Origin: Kuschelorhynchus macadamiae
Taxonomy: Eukaryota; Arthropoda; Insecta; Coleoptera; Curculionidae
NCBI GenBank assembly: GCA_030620095.1
Contig: JAUTXW010000325.1
Coordinates: forward strand, 310,001 to 374,000
Direction of reading: 5' to 3'
Length of the DNA stretch: 64,000 nt
Position 1 is the first letter of the stretch. Each line of letters starts with the position of its first letter. Below the pieces are notes generated by a model. The model worked only from the letters and a program-made list of their open reading frames with translations, did no database searches and was not told the DNA's origin. Below, piece after piece: positions 38,150 through 47,895 of the stretch. A program made the position numbers and the translations under genes.

Positions 38150-40290
38150 GAAAAACGGTTTCGGTAAAACTTGGATTTTTTATGTGTGATGGGCTATTAT
38201 GATCCCCGTAACAAATTTTTGCAAAAATAATGTGGGATCGATGGGATAATTTTCGAGCCAAGAGAGAACAAATGGGCCATTTTGGGGCACCGAAAAATAT
38301 TTATAAAATAAATATTTTTCATTTTGTTGCATAAAAAAATTTTATACAACAAAATGGATCTCTAGAGTCTCTAGATAAAATTATTTGGCATATTTTAAGT
38401 TCTTATACATATACAGGGTGTTCCTAAACATCATGTACAACCGGAAGGGGGTGATTCTTTGGTTTATTTTATGACTGAAATTTCAAATAAACTTAGATCC
38501 GCCAACGCTTTGTTATCGATCTACAAGGTGTTGTAATTTCAATATTTTTTTAGTTCTTTCTGTATAGCTCCTCCAATTTTTCAGGTATTTACCTCAAATT
38601 TTGGAATAAGGTTACGCAATAGGAGTTACATAATTGTACATGTCAAACGGTTGTCAGAATCTACAGGGTGATATTTTTTCAGGGATTATGCCCTCTTTTC
38701 TCTTTTAGAAACTTTTTGTCGTCTTGTAGTTGTTTCGTATACAGTGTTTTAAATACTCCTTATAATCTCGTTACAATAACAATTTATACGATTTCTGAAT
38801 TGGCTGAGATGCATTTTATCTATGGCCTTGAAATGGAAATGCAAGATAAGACAGACGGCTTTATATGGATCGCTATCCAAATAGAATAATACCTGATCAC
38901 CGAATATTTTCGAATATTCATAAGCTTCTTGTGGAAACCGGAAAAACGTAAAAAGAACAGCAATGATGCAGATAAACCACGTATTGTTCGAACACCACAG
39001 ATCGAAGAAGCTGTTCTAAATGAATTAGAAGACCACCTAGAGATCAGCACAGCAAAATTTCTGCAGGTTAGCCTTAATAAGCTAGCAGCAAACCCCAACT
39101 TTGATTGCATCGTCCTTTTTACTGACTAAGCCTTGGATTATAAAATTCCATAACAACCACACGGGAATCCTCATGAAATTGTCGAAACTCATTTTCAGAA
39201 GTAGTTTTCATTAAATGTATGGGGTGGTATAATTGGGGATCATTTGATAGGCCCTTTTTTTACCTGGTCGACTTACTGGTGACTCATATAGGCACTTTTC
39301 GCAACACGAATTACTTGAAGACTTACCTCTTATGTTGAAACGTCATATGTGCATGATGGCGCCCCAGCACATTTTTCTACTTTGGCTCGGGAGTAATTAA
39401 ACGAAGTATATCAAAACAAGTGGATAGGACCAGGTGGACCTCAGCAACGGCCCTCTAGATCCCCTGACCTAAATAGCCTAGATTTTTTCCTAGTGTCAGT
39501 AGTGTATACCACACCAGTGAATACAGGCGATGACCTACGATATCGAATAATAGATGGATTTGAAACCGTAAGAAGTACTCCCGGGGTGTTTGAAAGAGTG
39601 CGAGAATCAAGGATTAGAGGAAGTTACTTCCAACAATTTTTTGTGAAGTAGTTTTTTGTCTTATTGTTGTTAATTGTTAATTACTGTTGTTAACATTAAA
39701 TAAATTAATTTTTAACTAGATAGTGAAGAATAAAATGCCAAATCAATAAAACAAAAGATTATCCAAATAAAGCTATAGCCTACTAGACCATTTCAAAGAT
39801 AAGGGTCGGAGATACGACAAAACTACAAGAGGGCAGAAAGTTTCTAAACAAGATAGAAAAATTATTTTCTTTTATATAATCTACCAGCGGCGCACCGCAA
39901 AAAAGTGCAAGAGGAGAAACTGGAGCATGATCCCTGAAAAAATATCACCCTGTAAATGCTGACAACCGTTTGACATGTGCAACCATGTAACTCCTATTGC
40001 ACAACCTTATTCCAAAATTTGAGGTAAATACCTCAAAAATTACAGGAGCTATAAAGAAAAAACAAAAAAAAATATTGAAATTACAACACCCTGTAGATCG
40101 GTAACGAAGCGTTTGCCGACCTAAGTGTATTTGAAATTTCAGTCATAAAATAAGCCAAAGAATTTCTGGCTACCCCAATATGGCCCATTTGTTCCGTCAT
40201 GGCTCGAAAACTATTCCATCGATCCCACAATATTTTTTTGCAAAAATAATTTACGGGGATCATAATACTACCGTCATAGTGAAAAACGCA
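38150..40290 (+). mobile_element. Palindromic Tc1/mariner-type element with long arms
   Basis: Arms of several hundred bp surround a decayed transposase. The left arm covers 38150-38760 and the right 39800-40290, in inverted orientation. Shared text includes 'gatcccacattatttttgca', 'gacaaccgtttgacatg' and CACCCTGTA motifs. The left arm has ~165 bp (38293-38457) absent from the right, including ACAGGGTGTTCC. A third, partial arm copy lies at 47742-47895. Confidence 0.78.
38770..39652 (+). pseudogene. DD41D-type mariner-like transposase remnant
   Basis: The helix-turn-helix start (ELAEMHFIYGL) shifts frame into DRRLYMDRYPNRIIPDHRIF and NIHKLLVETG. Then come RIVRTPQIEEAVLNELEDH and FDCIVLFTD with the first Asp. 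After stops the sequence gives GDHLIGPFFT, YVHDGAPAHFSTLARE with the second Asp, and WIGPGGPQQRPSRSPDLNSL with the third Asp just after it (DFFL). Forty-one residues lie between the last two, as in the element at 12080. It ends RTPGVFERV-like. Several stops and frameshifts; inactive. Confidence 0.85.
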
Positions 40291-41352
40291 GTAACCTGAG
40301 AGGTAGTAGTTTCGAGAAAAACGAACTCAAAGTTTGAAGCGTGTTTTTTGGCGTAATAAATATTTTTTAACTATTATTGATGTAGTTGCAAAGTGAAGTG
40401 TCTTATGACCTTATCAAATAAGTTTAAGTGATATTTTAGTATTTTGATATTGTATTATTGATGAAAAAGCGTTTATGTTTAGTATCTTATTATTTTTTAT
40501 AAAACATTTGCAAATGCAGTAACTCGCACATTTAGGCCTAGTTACTGAGGTTTTGCTTAGTAGCTTTTGGTGAGCCGCCATTTGGTTAAATTGTAGAAAA
40601 AGCTGATTTTATATCAGTCTTTTAGAAATACTGGTTAATTTAAGCTACGTTCTGAACTAAAATACTAAAATAGGTACCTTGACTAAACAGATAAAATGCT
40701 AAAATTTAGAATATCTTCAATATTTGAAAAGTTTTAGCATTTTGAATAATTGGGTGTATTTCCTGTTAGGTACGTGTTCCCTTGGATAATGTGAAATTGA
40801 AGGTTAAAAACTATCAATATGATCATGCAACACGGCTTTATCGAATTTCACTTTATGTCCAAACTTACCTCTCACGTAGGTCGAACAACCATATGGTATT
40901 CACTCCCAGAGATAGTATGCAGAACAATTGCAAAAACTAGTAAATTGGAGCGAATCTAGTTACTGCGTCAGCACAGCGTGACGTAATCTTAAGGCCCTAA
41001 GATTAAAAAATGCAGTAAAATGCGACTTACTGGCATTTGTTATGAACATACTGCATTTTAAATTAGAAAAAAATGACGTTTTATGAGAAGCACACTAATA
41101 GTTTCCGCAGTTAACATAGAGATACTGATTTCTCATTATGAATAATTGGTTATTGCAAAAGTATTTGATGACAATTCACTGCCTCATTGAGATACTACAT
41201 ACTTTTTTCTCAATTTTTGGCAAAAAAAAATTTTTTTTGGTAAACAGTATATTAGAAATGTAAAAAGTTGCCTAAAGAATCTGACTCAACAAAAATCTCA
41301 AATTGGACAAAAATTGACTTTACTGCGTTTTTCGATATGACGACAGAATAGG
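40266..41352. mobile_element. ~1.08-kb non-autonomous element with inverted ends
   Basis: Interrupts the inverted copy of sequence around 38170: the match stops at about 40265 and resumes at 41353. Ends read CGTCATAGTGAAAAACGCAG and, inverted, CGTCATATCGAAAAACGCAG. GCAGTAA/TTACTGC words recur inside. No coding frame. The target duplication is not certain. Confidence 0.7.
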
Positions 41353-41608
41353 TCATCAAATATAAAAAATCCAAGTTTTACCGAAACTGTTTTTCAATGT
41401 AATTGCTCTTCTATTTATAAAACGAGAAGATTCAGCCCTAATGATATCAATAATATTTACTGTTCATTTATCAAATAGTTATTTAGCAAGGCCCAGTCGT
41501 TTAGTTAAATTTGTTCTTTTGATATTAAAACCAAAAAATGGACATGAAATTTTTTTCTAATGATTATCAAACTAATATCACAATTTTGTGTTGTGTTAAA
41601 AAAAGTAA
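41340..41608 (-). repeat. Right copy of tRNA-Leu downstream flank
   Basis: Inverted copy of 37936-38190, including 'ccaagttttaccgaaac' and 'tttatcaaatagtta'. A second, shorter tandem copy lies at 41670-41788. Confidence 0.85.
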
Positions 41609-41669
41609 TGACAGCGGTGGGATTCGATCCCTCGCCCTTTCGGAGTGGTACCTAAAACCAGCACCTTAG
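41609..41669 (-). pseudogene. tRNA-Leu pseudogene, 5' end missing
   Basis: About 61 nt of the 3' part of the same tRNA with substitutions (GATCC in the B box, GGTACC in the anticodon arm). It stops in the D arm and runs into TTAGGTTATG. It lacks the acceptor 5' strand and cannot fold as a tRNA. Confidence 0.9.
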
Positions 41670-41788
41670 TTAGGTTATGTTAGTTAAATTTGTTCTTTTG
41701 ATATTAAAACCAAAAAATATATATGAAAAATGTTTCTAATGATTATCAAATTAATACCATAATTTTGTGTTTTGTTAAAAAAAAGTAA

Positions 41789-41840
41789 TGACAGCGGTGG
41801 GATTCGAACCCACGCCCTTTCGGACTGGTGCCTAAAACCA
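41789..41840 (-). pseudogene. Split tRNA-Leu(TAG), 3' part
   Basis: tRNA positions 29-80, identical to the intact gene at 37856. It ends with the target-site copy GGTGCCTAAAACCA (41827-41840) at the retrotransposon's 3' junction. A T-run follows the 3' end (41777-41785, minus sense), so the gene had its own terminator. Confidence 0.95.
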
Positions 41841-42736
41841 AAACTCCAAACTCCAAACTCATTTATTTCAATATTACATATATACATAAGGTGCTATGCA
41901 ATTTCTAACATAAAATTAATATATGTATTTCTGAGCTTCTTTCCCGAACACGCCTTGCGTGACACAAAGGGAAGGATCAAAATCCTGCCAAAGCAGGTGG
42001 CTGCTGTTTTGCCTTCAAAACTGCAGGGAACACCAAGGCTTAATTGGGGGTCCTGACGCCTACACAATAGCATTTATTCAGGATCTTATATGAGTATGTG
42101 ATTCAGACGGATCATAGGCGCAGTAAAGGTTGATCAAGGGTGAGTAGCGACAACAAAATTACGTTCAAGGTACACAGGGAAAAAGCACGGAAAAAACCCT
42201 GTTTATATGTATGTTCAGGTACTTATTTGGGAAAATTAAAATAACTGTCCCGCTGGCGTAGTTTACAGCTTGAAACTTTCGGAAGCTGGCACAGTGTTTC
42301 TTCACCAAAACATTGCTATGAAGTGGAGAAAAAACACTGAGCTTTTGTGAGCAACATCAAAGAAATTATATGTGGCGTTGTGATGCACTTTGTGTAACAC
42401 GTTGGGTTATCTATACGCATGTTATACCGGTGTTTTGATAGACAATATTTAAATGTTCTTTGAGACACCTTGTATACCCGAGTAATTTTAACGATTTGTT
42501 GTATACAAGGAAAAGAGTCGTCCGTGTCAAAATGTTAGTTAATTACTTGAGTGTAGAGGTATGGGAAGGGTCTGATAATAAGCTCCACCCAGTGCACGCA
42601 TGGTTAGTACGCTGTGTGGGGCTCGTTGTTGTTTCAGTTGTTTATCGTTAGTTAGTTTGTTTAGTATTGTAGGTAGTGTTTGGAAATGCAAAGCGAGGTG
42701 AACGGAGTATTCAGCGAGAGAGTTGGCGTAGTCGGT

Positions 42737-45466
42737 TTACGGGGGATGATTGAAAAATAAAGGTAGTCTTTTGTATAGAGGTCCGTGTTTTATACGATTG
42801 TCTGGATCATATCTTACGTCAGTCAGATGTGTGGTCAGATCAGAGGCCTGAATACCATGCAGGTAAAACTTTGTTGCAGACCTTTCAATAAAATCTGCAA
42901 CTGTTTCCACACCCGTCATTGCATGCAGGTCCCTGACTCTAATGTATCTGTCGGCTGAAATGGCGGCTCGGAGAATTCTGTTTTGGAACCTCTGGAGTCT
43001 GAGCCGTTGTGTATCAGATACCGATACCCACACAGGACATCCGTATGTGAGCATTGGCCTGATAACGGCTCTGTAGATTGTAAGTTTGTTTGTCGGGCTA
43101 AGTACAGATCGTGGGGATATAAGTGGGTATAATTTTTGCTGGGAGGCAAATGTCCTCTGTATTAAGTTTGTCACGTGTGCGTTAAAATACATTCTCTCGT
43201 CGAATACGATACCAAGATACTTGGCCTTTTTGGAAGGAGTTATGGGATGCCCATTTATGATAAGTGGAGTCAATATGCGGTTATTGGTAAATTTTTTAGT
43301 AAACACCACTATCTGAGATTTCTGAGAATTAATTCTCAACTTCCACTTCTCATAATAGGGGGTGAGTAATGTGAGGTGATGGGCGATCTGGAATTTTGCT
43401 GCTTGTGCGTAAAATGACTGTGCATAAATTGCAGTATCGTCAGCGTACAAGGAAATTTTTGTGTTTGGAAATTTGGGAAGGTCGGCTGTATATAGGGTGT
43501 AGAGTAGCGGTGAAAGGACCGTGCCTTGAGGGACCCCTGCCCTAATGTGTTTTGGTGTTGAGAGTTTATCTTCGACACGTATTTGGAAGGTGCGATCCTT
43601 TAGGTAGGAAGCGATGAGTGATACTATGTGAAGAGGGAACCCGAGGATAGCAAAGAGTTTGTAGACCAATCCTGCATGCCAAACAGTATCAAAAGCTCTC
43701 TCCATGTCGAGGAACAGCATGACGGTGTTGAGCTGTCTGTTAAATCCGTTGAAAATGTCAGAAGCTACTTTCGTTGCAAGCAGAGTGGTATTATGCCGGG
43801 GCCTAAAACCAAACTGCTCTGCAGGAATAACAGACAGTGTCACTTCCGCCATGTTAATCCTTTTATGGATTACTTTTTCAACCAGTTTGGACAGGGTGTC
43901 GAGAAGGGATATGGGACGATAGGATGAGGGATTGTTGGGATTTTTCCCCGGTTTAAGTATTTGTATAACTACAGCACGTTTCCATTGAGAGGGAAAATGC
44001 TGTAATTTTAGGATGGCATTGATTATGTACATTAATTGCACGATGGATTTTCGAGGAAGGTTTTTAAGGAGTCGGTAAGGGATGCCGTCTGGACCGGGAG
44101 TTTTGCCGTTTGGACACCAACGAAGAAGCTCGCGTAATTCGTTGGGGGAAGTATATAAGGAGTGGTAAATAGAAGGAGGTATAGGGTATTTCCTTGCACA
44201 AAAAATGTCTGCTGTATTTTTAATGTTTTGCTGTTCTATAGTCGTGTCAGGTGATCCACTATGTACACTCTGAAGGTATTCTGCAAGAGCCTCAGCTTTA
44301 TCAGCATCTGTTAAATATTCATTCCCATTGTGTTCTATATTCGGGATTTTCTCGTATCGTTTTCGCAGAGCCCCTGTAAGTTTCCATAATGAGTGGTCCC
44401 TTGTAGAGAGTGAGTTTAGTTTGATTGTCCAACATTCCTGTCTGTATTGTCGAATTTTTGTCTTTATTGTATGATTGAATTCGTTCACAAGAATTCTATC
44501 AGGTTCTCGATGAAATCGTTGCCATATTTTCCTCAGTCTATTTCTAAATGAAATTAGTCTAAGAATATCATCCGGTAGTTTGTCGTGTGTTGGTTGTCTT
44601 TTAACTTTTGTCGCTAATAGTCTTTGCGCGCTTTGAATATTTCTGGTGAAACTTTCAACCTCCAGTTCAAGCTGCTGCCAAGTACTAATTTCGCCAGAAA
44701 TATTTGTCATTTCGTTGAGTCTTCGTCGGTAAGTTACCCAGTTAAAGTCCTTGTAGCTGTAAGTAAAGGAGTCGGTGTTCTGTCCTCTGAGATCGCCCCA
44801 GCGGAGCTGCACTGGTAGGTGGTCCGAGTTAAGCTCATTAAGTGCCCTCAGATCTGACAGGTCCGCAATTCCCTTATTTATTGCCACGTCAAGGTACGTA
44901 GGTGTCATGTTGTTTGCTGGGTAGTGTGTGGGGATGTCGGTATGTAGCAGTTGTAGGTCATCATGATTGTGGAGGTAATCCGCTAAAAGAACGCCTTTCG
45001 GGTTATTCCTATGATTATTCCACAATCTGTGACGTGCGTTTAAGTCACCGAGCAGCAAAATTTGGGGGTGCGGAATAAAGAGAGCATCAAAATCGAGAGC
45101 CGTTAACCGTCTAGAAGGAGCGGCGTATGTCGCGATGATCCGGTGGCCCGACGCAAGCTCAATACCAACATGTTCAATGTTTGTTTGCATTGCTGCAAGA
45201 CGTTTGTAAGCAACAGACCTTCGGATCAACATGGCCACGCCTCCTCCTCTGCCATTGGCCCGATCGGTTCTCTCTGTTTGATAGCCCTTAATACGTAGGA
45301 AATCAGTAGGTATAAGTTTAGTTTCACTGATACACAAAATGTCTACATTATATGCATGTAAAAAATAAATAATTTCTCCAATCTTACTTTTTAATCCGTT
45401 TGCGTTCCAAGCTGTAATATTAATTTTTATATAATATAATTTAAATCTAACCTGAGAGAAATGGTA
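42737..45466 (-). CDS. Retrotransposon ORF2: AP-like endonuclease + reverse transcriptase
   Basis: About 909 codons with no stop. The endonuclease (residues ~15-215) starts ITAWNANGLKSKIGEIIYFL, then has CISETKL, RGGGVAMLIRR, LLLGDLNARHRLWNN (Asp/Asn pair) and LNELNSDHLPVQL (catalytic His). The RT (~450-720) has GKTPGPDGIPYRLL, SSYRPISLLDTLSKLVEKVI, MLFLDMERAFDTVWH, AGVPQGTVLSPLLYTLYTAD, the catalytic ISLYADDTAIYA, and a thumb with KKAKYLGIVFDERM. No RNase H domain is seen. The start is unusual. There is no ATG before the essential WNANGL motif; the frame opens at 45466, eight bases past the ORF1 stop (45476-45474), and the first in-frame ATG lies inside the endonuclease. Translation by re-initiation after ORF1 or from a non-AUG codon is inferred. 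All visible catalytic residues are intact. Confidence 0.95.
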   Translation of the reverse strand, partial: YHFSQVRFKLYYIKINITAWNANGLKSKIGEIIYFLHAYNVDILCISETKLIPTDFLRIKGYQTERTDRANGRGGGVAMLIRRSVAYKRLAAMQTNIEHVGIELASGHRIIATYAAPSRRLTALDFDALFIPHPQILLLGDLNARHRLWNNHRNNPKGVLLADYLHNHDDLQLLHTDIPTHYPANNMTPTYLDVAINKGIADLSDLRALNELNSDHLPVQLRWGDLRGQNTDSFTYSYKDFNWVTYRRRLNEMTNISGEISTWQQLELEVESFTRNIQSAQRLLATKVKRQPTHDKLPDDILRLISFRNRLRKIWQRFHREPDRILVNEFNHTIKTKIRQYRQECWTIKLNSLSTRDHSLWKLTGALRKRYEKIPNIEHNGNEYLTDADKAEALAEYLQSVHSGSPDTTIEQQNIKNTADIFCARKYPIPPSIYHSLYTSPNELRELLRWCPNGKTPGPDGIPYRLLKNLPRKSIVQLMYIINAILKLQHFPSQWKRAVVIQILKPGKNPNNPSSYRPISLLDTLSKLVEKVIHKRINMAEVTLSVIPAEQFGFRPRHNTTLLATKVASDIFNGFNRQLNTVMLFLDMERAFDTVWHAGLVYKLFAILGFPLHIVSLIASYLKDRTFQIRVEDKLSTPKHIRAGVPQGTVLSPLLYTLYTADLPKFPNTKISLYADDTAIYAQSFYAQAAKFQIAHHLTLLTPYYEKWKLRINSQKSQIVVFTKKFTNNRILTPLIINGHPITPSKKAKYLGIVFDERMYFNAHVTNLIQRTFASQQKLYPLISPRSVLSPTNKLTIYRAVIRPMLTYGCPVWVSVSDTQRLRLQRFQNRILRAAISADRYIRVRDLHAMTGVETVADFIERSATKFYLHGIQASDLTTHLTDVRYDPDNRIKHGPLYKRLPLFFNHPP

Positions 45467-45473
45467 TTAGCTG

Positions 45474-47273
45474 TTAAAAATTAAAATTATGAATATGTGT
45501 GGTAAAAAATTCCTGCGTAGTTTTGAATTTCTCAATCTTATTGTCGCACTTTTTAAGTTGTTCTATAAAATATTCGACCGCTGCGAGTACCTCGTCCAAG
45601 TCAATTAACTCATTAAGTTCCTGAAATTTATTGCTAAGGTGCTCGAACTTACCCCCAATCTCCTCGGCTATTCCTGCAGTTTGTCTGGTTTTCCCTTTGC
45701 GCCGTGCCAAAGTGTCCGGGAAGTCTTGTTCATAGTTGCTGTTTTCGCCATTAGGCCTCTGCTCGGGGGCAGTGACCGTCGGCCCAAGGTTATTGGAGGT
45801 CCTAAGCTGTTCCCTTGAGCTGTTAATGGTCCTACTTTCACCTTCGCTTGTTCTTTTCATAGCCAAATTTTGTTGCCACGCAGGTGTCTTTGGGGGTGGG
45901 GCCGGTATATATTGTTGTCTCTGCTGTTGAATAATTCCAATCTTATATAAGTAGACTGGACAGTTCGAGTCGAACGACCTGTGCTTACCTTGACAGTTTG
46001 CACAACATAGATGATTTGAATTAGCACAGACCGTTATCTCATGGTTTCCTGCACACTTGCTACAGCGGAAAGCCCTTCGGCAATTAGTCGAGGAGTGCCC
46101 CCATAACTGACATCGTCTGCATTGAGTTATATCCCTCTGTGATTTTCGAAGTTCCCATTTTACTCTGACATGCATAAGAAGAGATACACTCTTATTAAGC
46201 TTTGCTATAGTGAAGGAACTATCTAGGACTATTAAGTACAACGGCACAAAGGTGTTTTTCATTTCGAATACGTTTTTGGGGTAAATTTGATGTTCACTCT
46301 TAAGTGCTTCGGATATTTCGGCCGGTGATATGTCCCCATCTAGTCCTCGTAACACAAAAGCATGAGTCTTCTCATCAGGGGCTGTGTAGGTATGAAATTC
46401 CGTGCTTGAACTTTCCAAGCTATTTTTTACGGCAAGCCAGTCGCCCTTGTTTTCGCAATAAATTATTGTGGAGTTTTTTGCGTATTTTAGTTCGTACTTC
46501 TTTCTAACGATGTTTCCCAACTGGCTTTTTATCTGCGTGTGATGTTGGGGTCTTCCAGCAATAACGATTGGGGGTGGCTTGCTTTGCACAGCTTTTTTGT
46601 GAATCGTTTTCACCGTTTTGGCTTTAATCTGTGTTTGAATACCTCCTTCCTGATCTGTTTCGGATATTGGCGGTTGTTGTTTTTGACAGGGTGGGTCATT
46701 AGGGGTGAGATCGGTGAAATAGTTATTTGTTGCTATTTTAGATCCTTCTCTTTTCCTTTCTTCTTTCTTCATTAAAACGTCCCAACGTACAACTTTTGTG
46801 GGGGAAGTAAATTTTGCTTCGCTGGTCTGAGATGAATGAATGAGAGTATCATTACATACATTTGTATTTGTCTCACTCTGATCTTCAATCATAACAATGT
46901 CAGTAATATTTTCGTTGTTCGTAGTTTTTGCGGTCGAAGCCATGTTCCGCGTGTCGGTATGCACTCGAGGAGTTTTCGTACTGCGCGTCGAGGTGGTGGT
47001 TTTACCGGGTCGCTTCTTGGGTATGTGTGAGATGTCGAAGTGCCTCACAATCTTGGTAGCTGCTGCTGTTGAAATTTTAATTGTTGGTGGTTCTATCTTT
47101 GAGAGATAATATTTACATTGGGAACAAGCATTGTCGGTACGAAGCTTTTTCACTAGGTCTTGTTTTTGCTCTTCAGTTGCTGAGTTGTTGGGGTTGTGAC
47201 TGTCCGGATCTGAGAGTAGTGAGTTAAACGAACTGTGAGATGCGGTAGACTGGCAGTCTTCGTTGTCACTCAT
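45474..47273 (-). CDS. Retrotransposon ORF1: RNA-binding protein with three zinc knuckles
   Basis: 599 codons from the ATG at 47273 (ACAAATGAGTGAC context). A longer frame to 47306 would need a TTG start. The N-terminal third is Ser/Thr/Lys-rich and low in complexity, with a PKKRPGK basic patch. The middle (~250-380) resembles the RRM-like/PRE_C2HC part of Jockey ORF1: LESSSTEFHTYTAPDEKTHA then FVLRGLDGDISPAEI. Residues ~385-445 hold three knuckles: CRRCQLWGHSSTNC (CX2CX4HX4C), CSKCAGNHEITVC and CANCQGKHRSFDSNC. The C-terminus (~540-599) is likely coiled-coil, with heptad-like Leu/Ile. It packages element RNA. No defects seen. Confidence 0.92.
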   Translation of the reverse strand: MSDNEDCQSTASHSSFNSLLSDPDSHNPNNSATEEQKQDLVKKLRTDNACSQCKYYLSKIEPPTIKISTAAATKIVRHFDISHIPKKRPGKTTTSTRSTKTPRVHTDTRNMASTAKTTNNENITDIVMIEDQSETNTNVCNDTLIHSSQTSEAKFTSPTKVVRWDVLMKKEERKREGSKIATNNYFTDLTPNDPPCQKQQPPISETDQEGGIQTQIKAKTVKTIHKKAVQSKPPPIVIAGRPQHHTQIKSQLGNIVRKKYELKYAKNSTIIYCENKGDWLAVKNSLESSSTEFHTYTAPDEKTHAFVLRGLDGDISPAEISEALKSEHQIYPKNVFEMKNTFVPLYLIVLDSSFTIAKLNKSVSLLMHVRVKWELRKSQRDITQCRRCQLWGHSSTNCRRAFRCSKCAGNHEITVCANSNHLCCANCQGKHRSFDSNCPVYLYKIGIIQQQRQQYIPAPPPKTPAWQQNLAMKRTSEGESRTINSSREQLRTSNNLGPTVTAPEQRPNGENSNYEQDFPDTLARRKGKTRQTAGIAEEIGGKFEHLSNKFQELNELIDLDEVLAAVEYFIEQLKKCDNKIEKFKTTQEFFTTHIHNFNF

Positions 47274-47512
47274 TTGTGGTTGTTGACGTGTTGGCGGGGA
47301 ACCCAAAGAGACCCCGCTGGGCGGTGGTACCTTGGGCGCCTTGAAAGACTTTATATCACTTAGCGTACGACAGAGAGAGGGTATGTGGAAAAACTAGGTA
47401 TTTGAAACACTTGGGTTTTGTTTTTGTGCTCGAAAACACGAAAACACGAAGCAACAAAATATTATTTGTGTACGTCCGCGTGCCTTGAATAGCCAAGGCA
47501 GACTGGTTTTTC

Positions 47513-47554
47513 GGTGCCTAAAACCAGCGCCTTAGACCGCTCGGCCACGCTGCC
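47513..47554 (-). pseudogene. Split tRNA-Leu(TAG), 5' part
   Basis: tRNA positions 1-42, identical to the intact gene; 47513-47526 is the second target-site copy. Joining 41789-41840 to 47527-47554 gives exactly 80 nt with no mismatch to 37856-37935. The upstream flank 47555-47741 matches 37855-37666 in inverted orientation. Confidence 0.95.
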
Positions 47555-47741
47555 TTACGATTAAATGCTCGCTGATGACATCCACTTGATAACATCTATA
47601 TTATGCAATAGTTACATGGTTAAATTAATATATGTTTCGTTTGTTATTTATATTATTTTGTACTATATTTAATAATATAATGTGTACCTACGTAGTTATT
47701 TGTATATTTTCTTGGATATGACAATATAATATTTATTCAAA

Positions 47742-47895
47742 AATTGTAGGAGCTACAAAAAAATATTGAAATTATATCCTTAGATCGGTAACGAAGCGTT
47801 TGCGAACCTAAGTTTGTTTGACATTTCAGTCATAAACAAAACCAAAGAATCACCCCTTCCGTTTGTACATGATATTTAAAAACACCCTGTATAGG
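47742..47895. repeat. Partial arm of the palindromic Tc1-type element
   Basis: Same orientation as 40040-40160 and inverted to 38416-38570 ('gatcggtaacgaagcgtttg'). Ends at ACACCCTGTATA. Confidence 0.85.

Larger units (their letters stand above)
37666..38190 (+). repeat. Left copy of the inverted tRNA-Leu locus
   Basis: About 190 bp upstream and 255 bp downstream of the tRNA are matched in inverted orientation. The downstream part matches 41340-41608 (and again 41670-41788); the upstream part matches 47555-47741. Confidence 0.85.
41841..47512 (-). mobile_element. Full-length Jockey-type non-LTR retrotransposon
   Basis: 5672 bp on the minus strand, flanked by perfect 14-bp copies GGTGCCTAAAACCA (41827-41840 and 47513-47526). 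From 5' to 3': 239-bp leader, ORF1 (47273-45474), ORF2 (45466-42737), 896-bp 3' region. The 3' terminus is not poly(A) but about three TTTGGAG heptads. Both frames are open and the duplication has no mismatch, which together suggest a recent insertion. The target is the anticodon arm of a tRNA-Leu gene. Confidence 0.95.

Noticed and set aside
43086..44818. Several plus-strand frames of 60-99 codons
   Set aside because: Shadows of the retrotransposon ORF2 on the minus strand.
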